Of a stretch of 64,000 bases of DNA, positions 23,674 to 33,405 are shown piece by piece. Position 1 is the first letter of the stretch. Each line of letters begins with the position of its first letter. A program made the translations under genes and the position numbers. Under the pieces are notes generated by a model. It saw nothing but the letters and a program-made list of their open reading frames with translations. It was not told where the DNA came from and did not search any database. Origin of the DNA: Apodospora peruviana (Eukaryota; Ascomycota; Sordariomycetes; Sordariales; Lasiosphaeriaceae); the NCBI GenBank assembly GCA_033439685.1, contig JAUEDM010000002.1:3968001-4032000 (forward strand), written 5' to 3'.

Positions 23674-26600
23674 CTATTGACTAGCCACTTCTAATAAATT
23701 CTCAAAGGCCGATAAAGATACTAGCCGGTCAGGGTGGTCTTCTTGTAGCGTCCTCGATTCCACCGCCAGTACTTGCTTGATCAACTCTAGTGCTTGCGAT
23801 ATTTGCCCGTCAGCCCGGTACGCCATCGCAAGGTTGTACTGCGACGCCAGTCGGTCAGGGTGCTCCTCAGTGAGCGTCCTCTCTCGAACTGCCACCACCT
23901 GCTCGAGCAGCCCTACCGCCTTCTTGATCTGTCCGTCGGCCTTGTATGCTCCTGCGAGCGCGTGCTGCGACGCCAGTCGGTCAGGATGTTCATCCGCGAG
24001 TGTCCTCTCTTCAACTGCCACCACCTGCTCAAGCAGCCCTACCGCCTTCTTGATCTGTCCGTCAGATTGATATGCTCCGGCGAGCGCGTGCTGCGACGCC
24101 AGTCGTGAAGGGTGTTCATCCGCGAGCGTCCTATCTCGAACTGCCACCACCTGCTCGAGCAGCCCTACAGCCTTCTTGATCTGTCCGTCGGCCTCGTATG
24201 CTCCTGCGAGCGCGTGCTGCGACGCCAGTCGTGAAGGGTGTTCATCCACGAGCGTCCTCTCTCCAACTGCCACCACCTGCTCAAGCAGCCCTACCGCCTT
24301 CTTGATCTGTCCGTCGGCCTTGTATGCTCGTGCGAGCGCGTGCTGCGACGCCAGTCGGTCAGGATGTTCATCCGCGAGCGTCCTCTCTTCAACTGCCACC
24401 ACCTGCTCGAGCAGCCCTACAGCCTTCTTGATCTGTCCGTCGGCCTCGTATGCTCCTGCGAGCGCGTGCTGCGACGCCAGTCGTGAAGGGTGTTCCTCCG
24501 CGAGCGTCCTCTCTTCAACTGCCACCACCTGCTCGAGCAGCCCTACCGCCTTTTTGATCTGTCCGTCAGATTGATATGCTCCGGCGAGCGCGTGCTGCGA
24601 CGCCAGTCGTGAAGGGTGTTCATCCGCGAGCGTCCTATCTCGAACTGCCACCACCTGCTCGAGCAGCCCTACAGCCTTCTTGATCTGTCCGTCGGCCTCG
24701 TATGCTCCTGCGAGCGCGTGCTGCGACGCCAGTCGTGAAGGGTGTTCATCCGCGAGCGTCCTCTCTCGAACTGCCACCACCTGCTCGAGCAGCCCTACCG
24801 CCTTTTTGATCTGTCCGTCAGATTGATATGCTCGTGCGAGTTCGTGCTGCGACGCCAGTCGGTCAGGATGTTCATCCGCGAGCGTCCTCTCTTCAACTGC
24901 CACCACCTGCTCGAGCAGCCCTACAGCCTTCTTGATCTGTCCGTCGGCCTCGTATGCTCCTGCGAGCGCGTGCTGCGACGCCAGTCGTGAAGGGTGTTCC
25001 TCCGCGAGCGTCCTCTCTCGAACTGCCACCACCTGCTCGAGCAGCCCTACCGCCTTTTTGATCTGTCCGTCAGATTGATATGCTCGTGCGAGTTCGTGCT
25101 GCGACGCCAGTCGGTCAGGGTGTTCATCCGCGAGCGTCCTCTCTTCAACTGCCACCACCTGCTCGAGCAGCCCCACCGCCTTCTTGATCTGTCCGTCAGA
25201 TTGATATGCTCCGGCGAGCGCGTGCTGCGACGCCAGTTGTGAAGGGTGTTCCTCAGTGAGCGTCCTCTCTTGAACTGCCACCACCTGCTCAAGCAGCCCT
25301 ACCGCCTTCTTGATCTGTCCGTCAGATTGATATGCTCCGGCGAGCGCGTGCTGCGACGACAGTCGGTCAGGGTGCTCCTCAGTGAGCGTCCTCTCTCGAA
25401 CTGCCACCACCTGCTCAAGCAGCCCCACCGCCTTCTTGATCTGTCCGTCGACCTCGTATGCTCGTGCGAGTTCGTGCTGCGACACCAGTCGTGAAGGGTG
25501 TTCCTCAGTGAACGTCCTCTCTCGAACTGCCACCACCTGCTCAAGCAGCCCCACCGCCTTCTTGATCTGTCCGTCGGCCTCGTATGCTCGTGCGAGTTCG
25601 TGCTGCGACGCCAGTCGTGAAGGGTGTTCATCCGCGAGCGTCCTCTCTTCAACTGCCACCACCTGCTCGAGCAGCCCTACCGCCTTTTTGATCTGTCCGT
25701 CAGATTGATATGCTCGTGCGAGTTCGTGCTGCGACGCCAGTCGGTCAGGGTGTTCATCCGCGAGCGTCCTCTCTTCAACTGCCACCACCTGCTCGAGCAG
25801 CCCCACCGCCTTCTTGATCTGTCCGTCAGATTGATATGCTCCGGCGAGCGCGTGCTGCGACGCCAGTCGTGAAGGGTGTTCCTCAGTGAGCGTCCTCTCT
25901 TGAACTGCCACCACCTGCTCAAGCAGCCCTACCGCCTTCTTGATCTGTCCGTCAGATTGATATGCTCCGGCAAGCGCGTGCTGCGACGCCAGTCCTAAAG
26001 GGTGTTCCTCCGCAAACTGCCCACTCCTCCACCGCCAGCATTCTTCGAAACAACGCACACCCTCCCTAATCCGCCCCTCTACCTGCAAACACCGTCCAAC
26101 CCAGAAGTACAATTCATATTTCTCTTCCATATCATCCGCATCGGCCCGTTGAAGTATCCGCAGTGCATGTGGCAGATACGCTCTCCAAGTGTGCCGGTTT
26201 TCGTACTCGTCAGTCGGGAACTTTCCTGCCAAACACCGCATCACTGTCTCTACGGTCTGCGTCTCGAGACCTTCTCTGCTCAGCCATATCCGCGTTGCTA
26301 AATGCACCAGGCTGTGCATGTCTAGCATATCGTCCCGCTTGGACACAAACGCGTATCCGCACAACGTGCCAATTGCGCTGACCGTCTGCGCTCTCGAGCC
26401 GAGCTCAGGCAGGAGCGATTGTGGGATCAATTTTGGCTCAATCTGTGACATGAACGAGAGAAGATCCGCTGCCTTGCCGTCCAGTTCACGGATCTTTTGG
26501 AAGCTCACCACCCACGTCGTCGCCACTGCGTTCTTCGACTGCTGATACCGCGTCCTATCTGGGAGCTCCTCGCTGAGCAGATCGACCATGTCCTTCTCCG

Positions 26601-28617
26601 TATTACGCAGTAGCTCAAGATACTCTGCAATCGACACCTCGTTTCGCTCTAGATAGGCCGCTGCCTGCGTAATCGCCAGAGGAAGGTAGGTGAGTTCGCG
26701 TAGTAGTTCAGTCACCGAGGTATCGTCGTGAATCAGATCTTTTCGCGTTACCAACTTCCCCAATAGCTCCTTTGCCTCAGACAAACTGAACTCATCTAAC
26801 TTAATCGTGTCCTCGGCAACCCTTATGGCAACATCTCGGGAACGCGTCGTGAACATAATCCTTCCGTTTTCGCTCTGCGGGAGATAGCTGTCTAGGCTTT
26901 CTGGCATATTAGGACTCCCACAGACGAGTTTGATGTCGTCCGCATTGTCTATGACAAGCAGCCATCGCCCGGCCACCTCCGAGCTCAGATACTGTCGTAC
27001 AACCTCTTTGACATCTTGATCGTCACCACATCTGATGTCGAGCTGTCTTGCGATGTGCGTATAGGCTTGCTCGAAAGTGGCCGAGCTTAGCGCCGGCACC
27101 CAGAAGACAGAGCAGTCGGTTATATTCTCCTTCGTCCACAATGCGAGCGCGAGGGCCACCTGCGTCTTGCCGACGCCACCAAGTCCGACAAGCGCCACCC
27201 GCGGGCTCTTCCGGACGAATAGCCTATCTCTGAGAGTGCCGAGTATCTGGTCTCGTCCGACAAAGCGTGTGTTCCTCGGAAAGGGAAGATGATACCACGG
27301 CCTAGCGATGCCATCTGTATCCATGTTAGTAGCCGTCACAGCGTGCAGTCCATCTCTCATATACTAACTGTTCTGCGCGGCGCTGAGCTCGGCGGCCGGT
27401 ACTACCGCCTGCGAACTCTCTCCGTTACCTCCCACACGGACTACCCCGATGAAGTTATCGACGAAGTCCTTAACCGCCCTCTGATTATCGCTTAGGTAGT
27501 TGCGCGCGTGTGCAGAGATCTTGCTAGCCTTCTCCCAGTCAGACAGTGTGATATCCTGTAAACCCTGGTCGACGTTGAATCGGTAGTACTGGCCGGTCCC
27601 GCCGAATCAACCATCGAGACTCGCCGCCACCTTCTTGGAAGATGTAGCCATCTTCTTCAGCGCAGTGATGATCGACAGCCGTGTATTGCCAATTGCGACG
27701 ACGTCTCCAAGGCCGGTGCCGATGCTGAGAACCCGTAGCGATCGACGCCCGGAAAACTGCCGCTGCGCCTCCTCGACCAGAACTTCGCATGGATTGTTGT
27801 ATCCGAACCCCGCGTCGACAAACTCGATGCCGTCTCGGCCGGTCCTAATGGGCTTGAAGAAGGTTGTCGCCGCCGACGTCGCCCGTGCCACCTCCCAGAT
27901 TGTGCAGCCATGCAGAGCGGCAGACGTGTCGTATGTCGTGAAGAGGGTCGGTCGCGCATCGACATTGTCCTTCGTAATCGCGAGGACGGCACTAAAGAGA
28001 AGTCAGCTGCGTGCTAAGTCCGCCATATGCATTTGATGTTATTACTTCAGCTAGACGTACGTCTTGGTGCACGACCCCTCACGGAACGCCATCTCTTCAT
28101 GTGGGCATGTCGCGGCCGTTGTAGGGTCATGCTTGCGTCGGGCAACACAATCCGGTTGAGTACAGAATTCTCTGACCGTCTGTTTGATCGCGGCCTCGAG
28201 GGCTTTGGCGGAGAAGGCGCCGGACGGCGACGCGGGGAAGATTCTCGTTTTCTTGGGCGTGAAGGCCTGCTGCGCCACCTTTTTGTACGCTCGGATACAC
28301 TCGTCGACACTCATGCCTAACCTTCCAAGCATGATGGCGATAATACTTCAAGCCATGTCAGTACACGTCCAGCTAGACAAAGAGCAGTCTTACCCTCCCG
28401 TGCTGGTGCCGCCGATAAAGTCAAAGTACTCGCAGGGTCGCGGCATGTGGTCCAGTCCCTGCACATCGCGGATCTTCTCCATAATGGCCTCCAAGATGAG
28501 AAGGCTCGATATGCCGCGGATGCCGCCTCCATCTGCAAGGTGTCAGCGGGGTAGCGAGGCTGGGAGGTACCGCTTACCGAGCGAGAGAATCCTCAACGGC
28601 ACGCTGGAAGTCGTCAT
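23674..28617 (-). CDS. Patatin/NB-ARC/TPR NLR-type receptor, interrupted by an in-frame TGA
   Basis: Five exons (28578..28617, 28394..28532, 28061..28345, 27369..27991, 23674..27314) join into one frame of 1575 codons before the final stop. Codons 12 to about 300 form a patatin-like phospholipase: oxyanion motif DGGGIRG, nucleophile GTSTGG, and the dyad aspartate in VDAGFGYNNP. The NB-ARC domain follows from about codon 380: P-loop GLGGVGKT, Walker B WLLVIDNADD, sensor GRIMFTTRS, LPLAI, and an MHD-like DMHSLVH. Codons 815-1528 are 17 near-identical 42-residue TPRs, then one diverged repeat. Intron 4 (27315-27368) has a TACTAAC branch site. Codon 283 is TGA (27607-27609). Homologous sequence continues in frame after it (TGQYYRFNVD), so this copy is either a pseudogene, a readthrough gene or a sequence error. 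The fold type matches fungal PLP-1, an NLR that triggers cell death on non-self. Separate translation of the NB-ARC/TPR part from a downstream ATG is conceivable. Confidence 0.85.
23818..25959 (-). repeat. 17 tandem 126 bp TPR repeats inside the NLR gene
   Basis: Seventeen in-frame units of 126 bp each encode a 42-residue TPR with the invariant core DGQIKKAVGLLEQVVAV. Differences fall at few sites: Q/E/K then S/A/V before the core, Q/E/R/G and E/D after it, then T/A/V, E/D, S/D, A/E and G/R. Units 2 and 7 are identical in protein, as are 11 and 15. The array is a tetratricopeptide superhelix that would bind the ligand. Such high internal identity points to ongoing unequal exchange. Confidence 0.92.
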
Positions 28618-29033
28618 CGCGTCTGTGATGCTGTTGTACTACCCGTAGTCCGCATGGGCAGAATACTGCAAGAGAGTTAAGGCGACCATAACGGAGAGAG
28701 AAGGCGACAGCGATACGAGCTTGGAGGGCGGGCGATGTGCGTTGTGGCTGCAGTTGCCTGCCTCAGCTGGTCTCGAGCCAAGCGCGAATCTTCCTTTGCC
28801 GGGCGCAGAGAAGTGACCGGGCCGTCGTTTCCCCGATGAGCTGACTGTAACCAAAGCGTTGGATTTGATTTGTCCGAGTTGCCGCTTGTTTCAAAGGGGA
28901 AAGATGCGCCCATCTCGCTTCCATTTATGATTATCCAGATCATCATTCAACTTGCCCAAATTACGACCCATATCGCTAAGTTGTTTGGTGTGTTGTGTCT
29001 TAACGGTACCGTTAGGAAATTCTGAAGCCTTTA
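28618..29033. other. Upstream region of the NLR gene
   Basis: Probable promoter of the NLR gene. Between 28618 and 29033 I see no gene. The sequence becomes A+T-richer to the right. Confidence 0.35.
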
Positions 29034-29840
29034 TTAGCAACACTTCTTATAGATGTTACAAATACTAACCGTGATGCAAGGCTTAATCAACTGTCTCAAG
29101 ATACGTCGCTCGGAGAATAAGCACTCGACCTCCGTCTTGCAATAATTCTCTACCGACTGAAACCGTGTAACAGCGTCTTCAAGACCGGCGTTTGTCACAC
29201 CCTCCCTAGCACGACGAGCAATTTCCAAAACCAGTTTTGCTAAAGCTAGTTGTTTATTACTTTTTTTCGTGTGCTGGCGTAAGCCACTGAGCAAATCATG
29301 AAGCATGTTTACAGCCTTGGAATGTTCTGATAACTGGGGCTTTGTTGGTAGTCGAGGAAGTTCCACTAATTGGGTATCTATAGGGGCTTCCTCAAACCGG
29401 GATTGTGATCCTAATAGTTGGCGCAAGACTTCACGCCAAAAACAAGGATCAGCACACATAGGCTTAATCCTAATGTCCATGGCCTCATGAAGTGCCACGA
29501 CGATAGCAAGTACACCACAGTCGTCGCCGACCTGGAGTAGCGTTGAAGTGATTGTGATGTGGGGGTAGTTGGTGTCGTCCTTTTCAAGGATCTCCATGCA
29601 AAATCTGCGAGCTTGACCTGATATCCTCCTTAGTAGTCTGGACTGGGAGAGAGTCGTAAACTAAAAGCCCGGCGTTGTCTTTATACACACCAAGAACCGA
29701 GTGATTTCTGCGAATCAGCATCGGGAGGAGGATTTTGGCGTTGCGGAAGTCAACTCTTGCACAGCGCTGCTGGCCTTGAAGCGCGCACGAATCAATGAAC
29801 TCCACCTTATTATTGCTCACTTCCTGGATGAGGCGGAGGG
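29034..29840 (-). pseudogene. Ulp1-like (C48) cysteine protease relic
   Basis: Two overlapping minus frames (29840-29584 and 29597-29034) form one protein. The first has a histidine in NHSVLGVY and an aspartate in LLVYDSLP. The second has the cysteine in GDDCGVLAI. Their order and spacing match the His-Asp-Cys triad of Ulp1/SENP-type proteases, which cut ubiquitin-like modifiers. A one-base shift near 29600 separates the frames (TTKEDIRSS into QARRFCMEIL), so no single frame is intact. After the protease fold comes a helical region of about 120 residues. The 5' end is cut off by the LTR at 29841. Family assignment rests on motif order only. Confidence 0.5.
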
Positions 29841-30002
29841 TGTGACGAGCCAGTGCAATGACCAAACCATTACACCAAACCCCCCTCAATCGCAAACGGA
29901 TGCCAGAATACCAAAGGTGTCAGCCTTTGGAATTCTAATGGGTTATATACCGTTGACGGTCGCAATCAATTCAATCAAGGCTCGATCGCACCGACCGTCA
30001 CA
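29841..30002 (-). mobile_element. LTR, family 1 copy B
   Basis: A 162 bp element with perfect 7 bp ends TGTGACG/CGTCACA. In its own (minus) direction it has a hairpin (tgacggtcg...cgaccgtca), then GGTATATAACCC, then a stretch alignable with copy A including AATTCC and GGCATC. No target duplication is visible (left flank GAGGG, right flank CTTCC). It lies exactly between the broken patatin gene and the broken C48 gene. Confidence 0.55.
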
Positions 30003-30807
30003 CTTCCTCGAGTCCTGTTCAATAGGGTTGTTATATCCGAGTCCGGCATTTAGGAACGTCTCCTGTTCCCCTTCATCTCCAATATCAATCGGATCGATGT
30101 AAGTAGGTGCTACAGAAGTCGCACGACATGCCTATCAGATTGTGCAGTTGAAGGTTAAGTCATTGCGTATCCTGTACGTCCGGAACAGGAACAGCCTGGG
30201 ACCGTTTCGAGCTCGAACGTCTTGCTGAGGTACAGCACATACAAAGCTGAGAATAGGAGAGTTAGTCGACCGACCACTAAGAGCTTTAAGACTACATGCA
30301 CTTTGCAGGAGAATTCTGAATAGCCAAGCATTCTTTCCTCGCCGTTCCCAAAGCAGCGTTCAAGGAGCGACTTCACTGCCTCTCCTAGTTCCGGCAATCA
30401 AACTTGTTGTCCTTAAGGTAGGTTTTGACTGAAAAAATCTCCTTTGCGATCCAGACATACTCCTTTTGGGCTCAGGTATCGATAAACCCACCCGTCCTAG
30501 CAACAGAGCAATTAAACTACAGTACAGAATGTATTAATTATCAAAGACATAAAGTTGTTTTTTGGAAGAGGTAGGATTTACCCTCCGGTGGATGTCCCAC
30601 TAATAAGATCAAAGATGTCAGCGGTAGAGGATAGTCGGCCATGTCTAGGTCATGCTTAACCCTCCCCATAATCTCCTCAAGTATCAAGAGCTTGGAAAGC
30701 CCACGGATAACCCCGCCGTCTAGCCAGTTGTTAGTAACATAAGCAACGGCAACTAGGTTCAACCCACGATGCTTACCCAAAGCTAACAGGCACGTTGTTC
30801 CGGCCAT
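30003..30807 (-). pseudogene. Second patatin-domain gene, truncated and disabled
   Basis: The exon layout copies that of the intact patatin gene. Exon 1 is 30777..30807 (MAGTTCLLAL), then comes an intron with a TACTAAC-type branch. Exon 2 is 30582..30719 with DGGVIRG, LLILEEIM and, after a one-base loss, DIFDLISGTSTGG. It measures 138 nt against 139 in the intact paralogue. A later part encodes SLLERCFGNGEERML, an FVCAV strand, and FLNAGLGYNNPIEQ at the 3' end, where LTR copy B begins. In the conserved CTIWEACRATS segment, the two codons that should be Trp-Glu are TGA TAG. The first oxyanion glycine run is also changed (GGV for GGG). It was probably once the front of another patatin NLR. Confidence 0.65.
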
Positions 30808-31516
30808 CCATCTTCTCATTCGTTTCTTGTTAGTCGCCGCCCGACAGACACACTTAGGCGACGACAGCCTGAAACCCATTTCCGGGCATACCTTGGCACC
30901 TATTTTTAAAATACTCGAGCTCCATCCTTCCCCTCCGATTACATCTAAAGTATGAGTTTCCGGGCAATTCACCTACGTTTCTGGAGGTTGCGACTCCAAA
31001 TCTAGGCGCCTGTGTCGCCGATTTTGGAGTCAAATTCCCCGCCACGGCCTGCCCCCACTAGGCACACTCCCATACTGAATTTAGTCCGACCCTTACAACC
31101 TAACGCCATGGCGGAAAATAAAAACTAACTGAATGGCCAGCAATGCAAGCCATCATCAGAAATCAAGCTAGCAATAATAGTTGGTGGCAATTCGGGCGAT
31201 GCAATTATGAATCTGACTTTGATGTCTTAAAAGACAATATTCCGCTATATCAAGTAGGCCTTTTTACACACGCTCAATCTCGAACCCCCAGCTTCAAAAA
31301 TGACGATACAACAGCTTAAGCAGCATGCTCAGTAGGCGCCAGATTACTACCTGAAGCCGCGTTAGCATCATGCCGAAGACGGAGCACCGAAAAAAAAAAC
31401 CATGCAACGAAGACAATGGAGAATATGAGTATTGTAACTAATAGGGGGAGACAGTATGTTTACTATCTCAATATACTGATTTTGACAGATTACTTATTGA
31501 GTGTGTCATGGCGTGG
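30808..31516. other. A+T-richer accessory DNA, no gene recognised
   Basis: Only short frames on either strand. The base composition is visibly lower in G+C than the flanking core genes. Probably decayed repeat or relic sequence. Confidence 0.35.
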
Positions 31517-31746
31517 TGTCAGAATATTCGGTGTCGCTCGGAAGAATACATGTTCGTGTTCATGAGGGATTGGTCATCAATTGGAAATCTTGACAATAAT
31601 CTTTGTCACTGGTTTAGTCATGTTTGCTATTAGGATTGCCACCATGTCTAGTTATAAGAGAGGCTCTCTGGCGAAGCCAGAGAGCAGCGGAGGAGAACGA
31701 CAGAACCACAATCAATTCTTTTGATGAGAAGTGTGATATTCTGACA
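31517..31746. mobile_element. Solo LTR, family 2, with CGTGG target duplication
   Basis: A 230 bp element begins TGTCAGAATAT and ends ATATTCTGACA, an 11 bp perfect inverted terminus of TG...CA form. It is flanked by CGTGG at 31512-31516 and 31747-31751. The TG/CA ends with a 5 bp duplication fit an LTR, probably of Ty1/Copia type. A hairpin (gctctctgg...ccagagagc) lies at about 31663-31684. No gag/pol sequence is nearby. Confidence 0.68.
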
Positions 31747-31783
31747 CGTGGCGCTATGCAGTCAGTATATAATCCATAGTATT

Positions 31784-31933
31784 TGTGACGACTGGTCAAT
31801 TGACCCACAACCAATTGAGCCAATCTTCTCCAAAAGAGTGCCGGAATCTTGAAGGTGCTAGCCTTCTAGATTTTAGTGGATTATGTACCATTGACGGTCG
31901 CGGGACTATACTACCGACCGACCGACCGTCACA
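31784..31933 (-). mobile_element. LTR, family 1 copy C
   Basis: A 150 bp element with ends TGTGACG/CGTCACA, in the same direction as copy B and with the same order of parts: a hairpin of tgacggtcgg and cgaccgtca, then GGTACATAATCC, then an AATCTAGAAGG block. No target duplication is visible. A box-A-like TGGCTCAATTGG lies inside. Confidence 0.52.
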
Positions 31934-32177
31934 GATAGAGCAGAAAAGGAAGTCATTATGATATTTCTTGATTGGATGCTTGATACTTTTCCCACCATTA
32001 GGAAAAGGAGCACGGTACTAGAATACAAACTAATTATTTTTATGGTTTATCGAAAATCTATGAAGCGTAATTGTGATTGGGAGGCGGCTTCTGAAATACA
32101 TGATGTAAACTGTACATAGAACACCGTACCTGTTGACTGTTCTATCAGATTTGCTTCCGGTCAATCTGACCAGTGAA

Positions 32178-33110
32178 TCAACACAAAGACCCTTCCCCAA
32201 GCGGCCTCCACCGTCCCAGCCTCACATCCTCCTTGATCTTCCTCGCAACATCTTTCCCTGCCTCCCCAAAGTGGTCCGTCTCATCAATCCACTTCTCCTC
32301 ATCCGCCGTCGACGCCCGTCCAAAGACAGCATTCAAGTATGGATATCGTCCAAACCGGTCAACGATGGGCTTATGGATATCCATCAACATACCAGCCCAA
32401 AACGCCCAGCTCTCCCGCGTCACTTTGTCTCCGAGAGGCGGTCCTCGTCTATATTCCCGCGGAAAGCCGTACAGATCCTGCAGGATCTCGTTTCGGGTCT
32501 TACGGTACGGGTCCCTCTGACGCGACACGCGCTCGACGATCGATCTCGTCTCCTCGGTAAACTCCAGCGCCATTTCTTGATGCCGCAGATGCTCGGAGTG
32601 CGCAAAGGAGACACCGAACCAGAACCGTGCGCCGATCCAGTAGTCCAGTTGTCCTGCATCGTCCGGTTGCGGCCACTGATCGGGCCGTTGTGACGGAGGA
32701 AGAAAGTACCACCCTTCGGCGACGCGCTGTGACAGGACGTCGAAATACGCAAAGGTCCACCGCTGGTCGACGCCCCGGCACAGAAGGCGAGGACAAAGAT
32801 CCAGGAGGAGCTGGAGGCCGAGGCACTGTTCTGGGAAGGTCGGGTCTGTTGGTGCGGGTAGATAGCATGCAGAAAGATCTGGCATGCGGTCTAGGCCAAT
32901 CTTGCTGAGCGCGATGAGGGCTGGCCAGACCTTGCCCTTGACGAGGGGACCGAACGGGTCTTGGAGGAAGATGTCGCGGCCGAAGTCGGAGAAGTTGATG
33001 GATTCTTGTTTTTGGTAAGGTAGGCGGGCATTGACGAGCAGCGAGAAGAGTTCTGGGGTTAGTAAGCTCTTGAGAGGATCTGCTGGGATATTGTCTGGGC
33101 CTCCGCCCAT
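32178..33110 (-). CDS. DUF924 family protein
   Basis: A 310-residue single-exon protein. Starting at the ATG 33108-33110 gives MGGGPDNIPADPLK; the open frame upstream has no better start in coding context. Family blocks in order: QLLLDLCPRLLCRG with WTFAYFDVLSQRVA, then FGVSFAHSEHLRHQEMALEF, and DRFGRYPYLNAVFGRAST near the end. DUF924 proteins are soluble all-helical, TPR-like proteins found in bacteria and fungi. Their function is not established. An extra segment of about 30 residues (PPSQRPDQWPQPDD) separates the first and second blocks. The gene lies on the same strand and about 300 bp downstream of the prolyl iminopeptidase gene. Confidence 0.8.
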   Translation of the reverse strand: MGGGPDNIPADPLKSLLTPELFSLLVNARLPYQKQESINFSDFGRDIFLQDPFGPLVKGKVWPALIALSKIGLDRMPDLSACYLPAPTDPTFPEQCLGLQLLLDLCPRLLCRGVDQRWTFAYFDVLSQRVAEGWYFLPPSQRPDQWPQPDDAGQLDYWIGARFWFGVSFAHSEHLRHQEMALEFTEETRSIVERVSRQRDPYRKTRNEILQDLYGFPREYRRGPPLGDKVTRESWAFWAGMLMDIHKPIVDRFGRYPYLNAVFGRASTADEEKWIDETDHFGEAGKDVARKIKEDVRLGRWRPLGEGSLC

Positions 33111-33405
33111 GATTGCGAAGGGGGTGGTAATGTGCTGGGCGGATGGTGTAAGGTTGAAGTACCGTAACGTTAATCCATAGCTAGTAGTCTTAAAATGGGC
33201 TCTGGAAAGTGTGTCTTTCAGACTTCTGTAGCACATCAGATGCCCCTCATTTTGCCCCAAACAAACGCCCCGAAAGTATATAATCCCACCTAGGTACCTT
33301 ATTGCGTCAAGCAATGTTATTGACATGAACCATATGATTGCTTGGGATCAGAAGAATTGGCTTCACAAATACTACAAAACAACTCCTCACTTTGCGCCCC
33401 AGTCC

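Noticed and set aside
23777..25872. Many plus and minus frames of 80-130 codons over the TPR array
   Set aside because: They are shadows of the 126 bp repeats, which have no stop in several frames.
23818..25959. CRISPR-like regular repeats
   Set aside because: The 126 bp periodicity is in-frame protein repeat in a eukaryotic gene, with no spacers.
27565..27650. A small intron that would remove the TGA of the NLR gene
   Set aside because: The only in-frame GT...AG pair is 42 nt with a poor donor (GTGGCG) and no branch site, and it would delete conserved residues.
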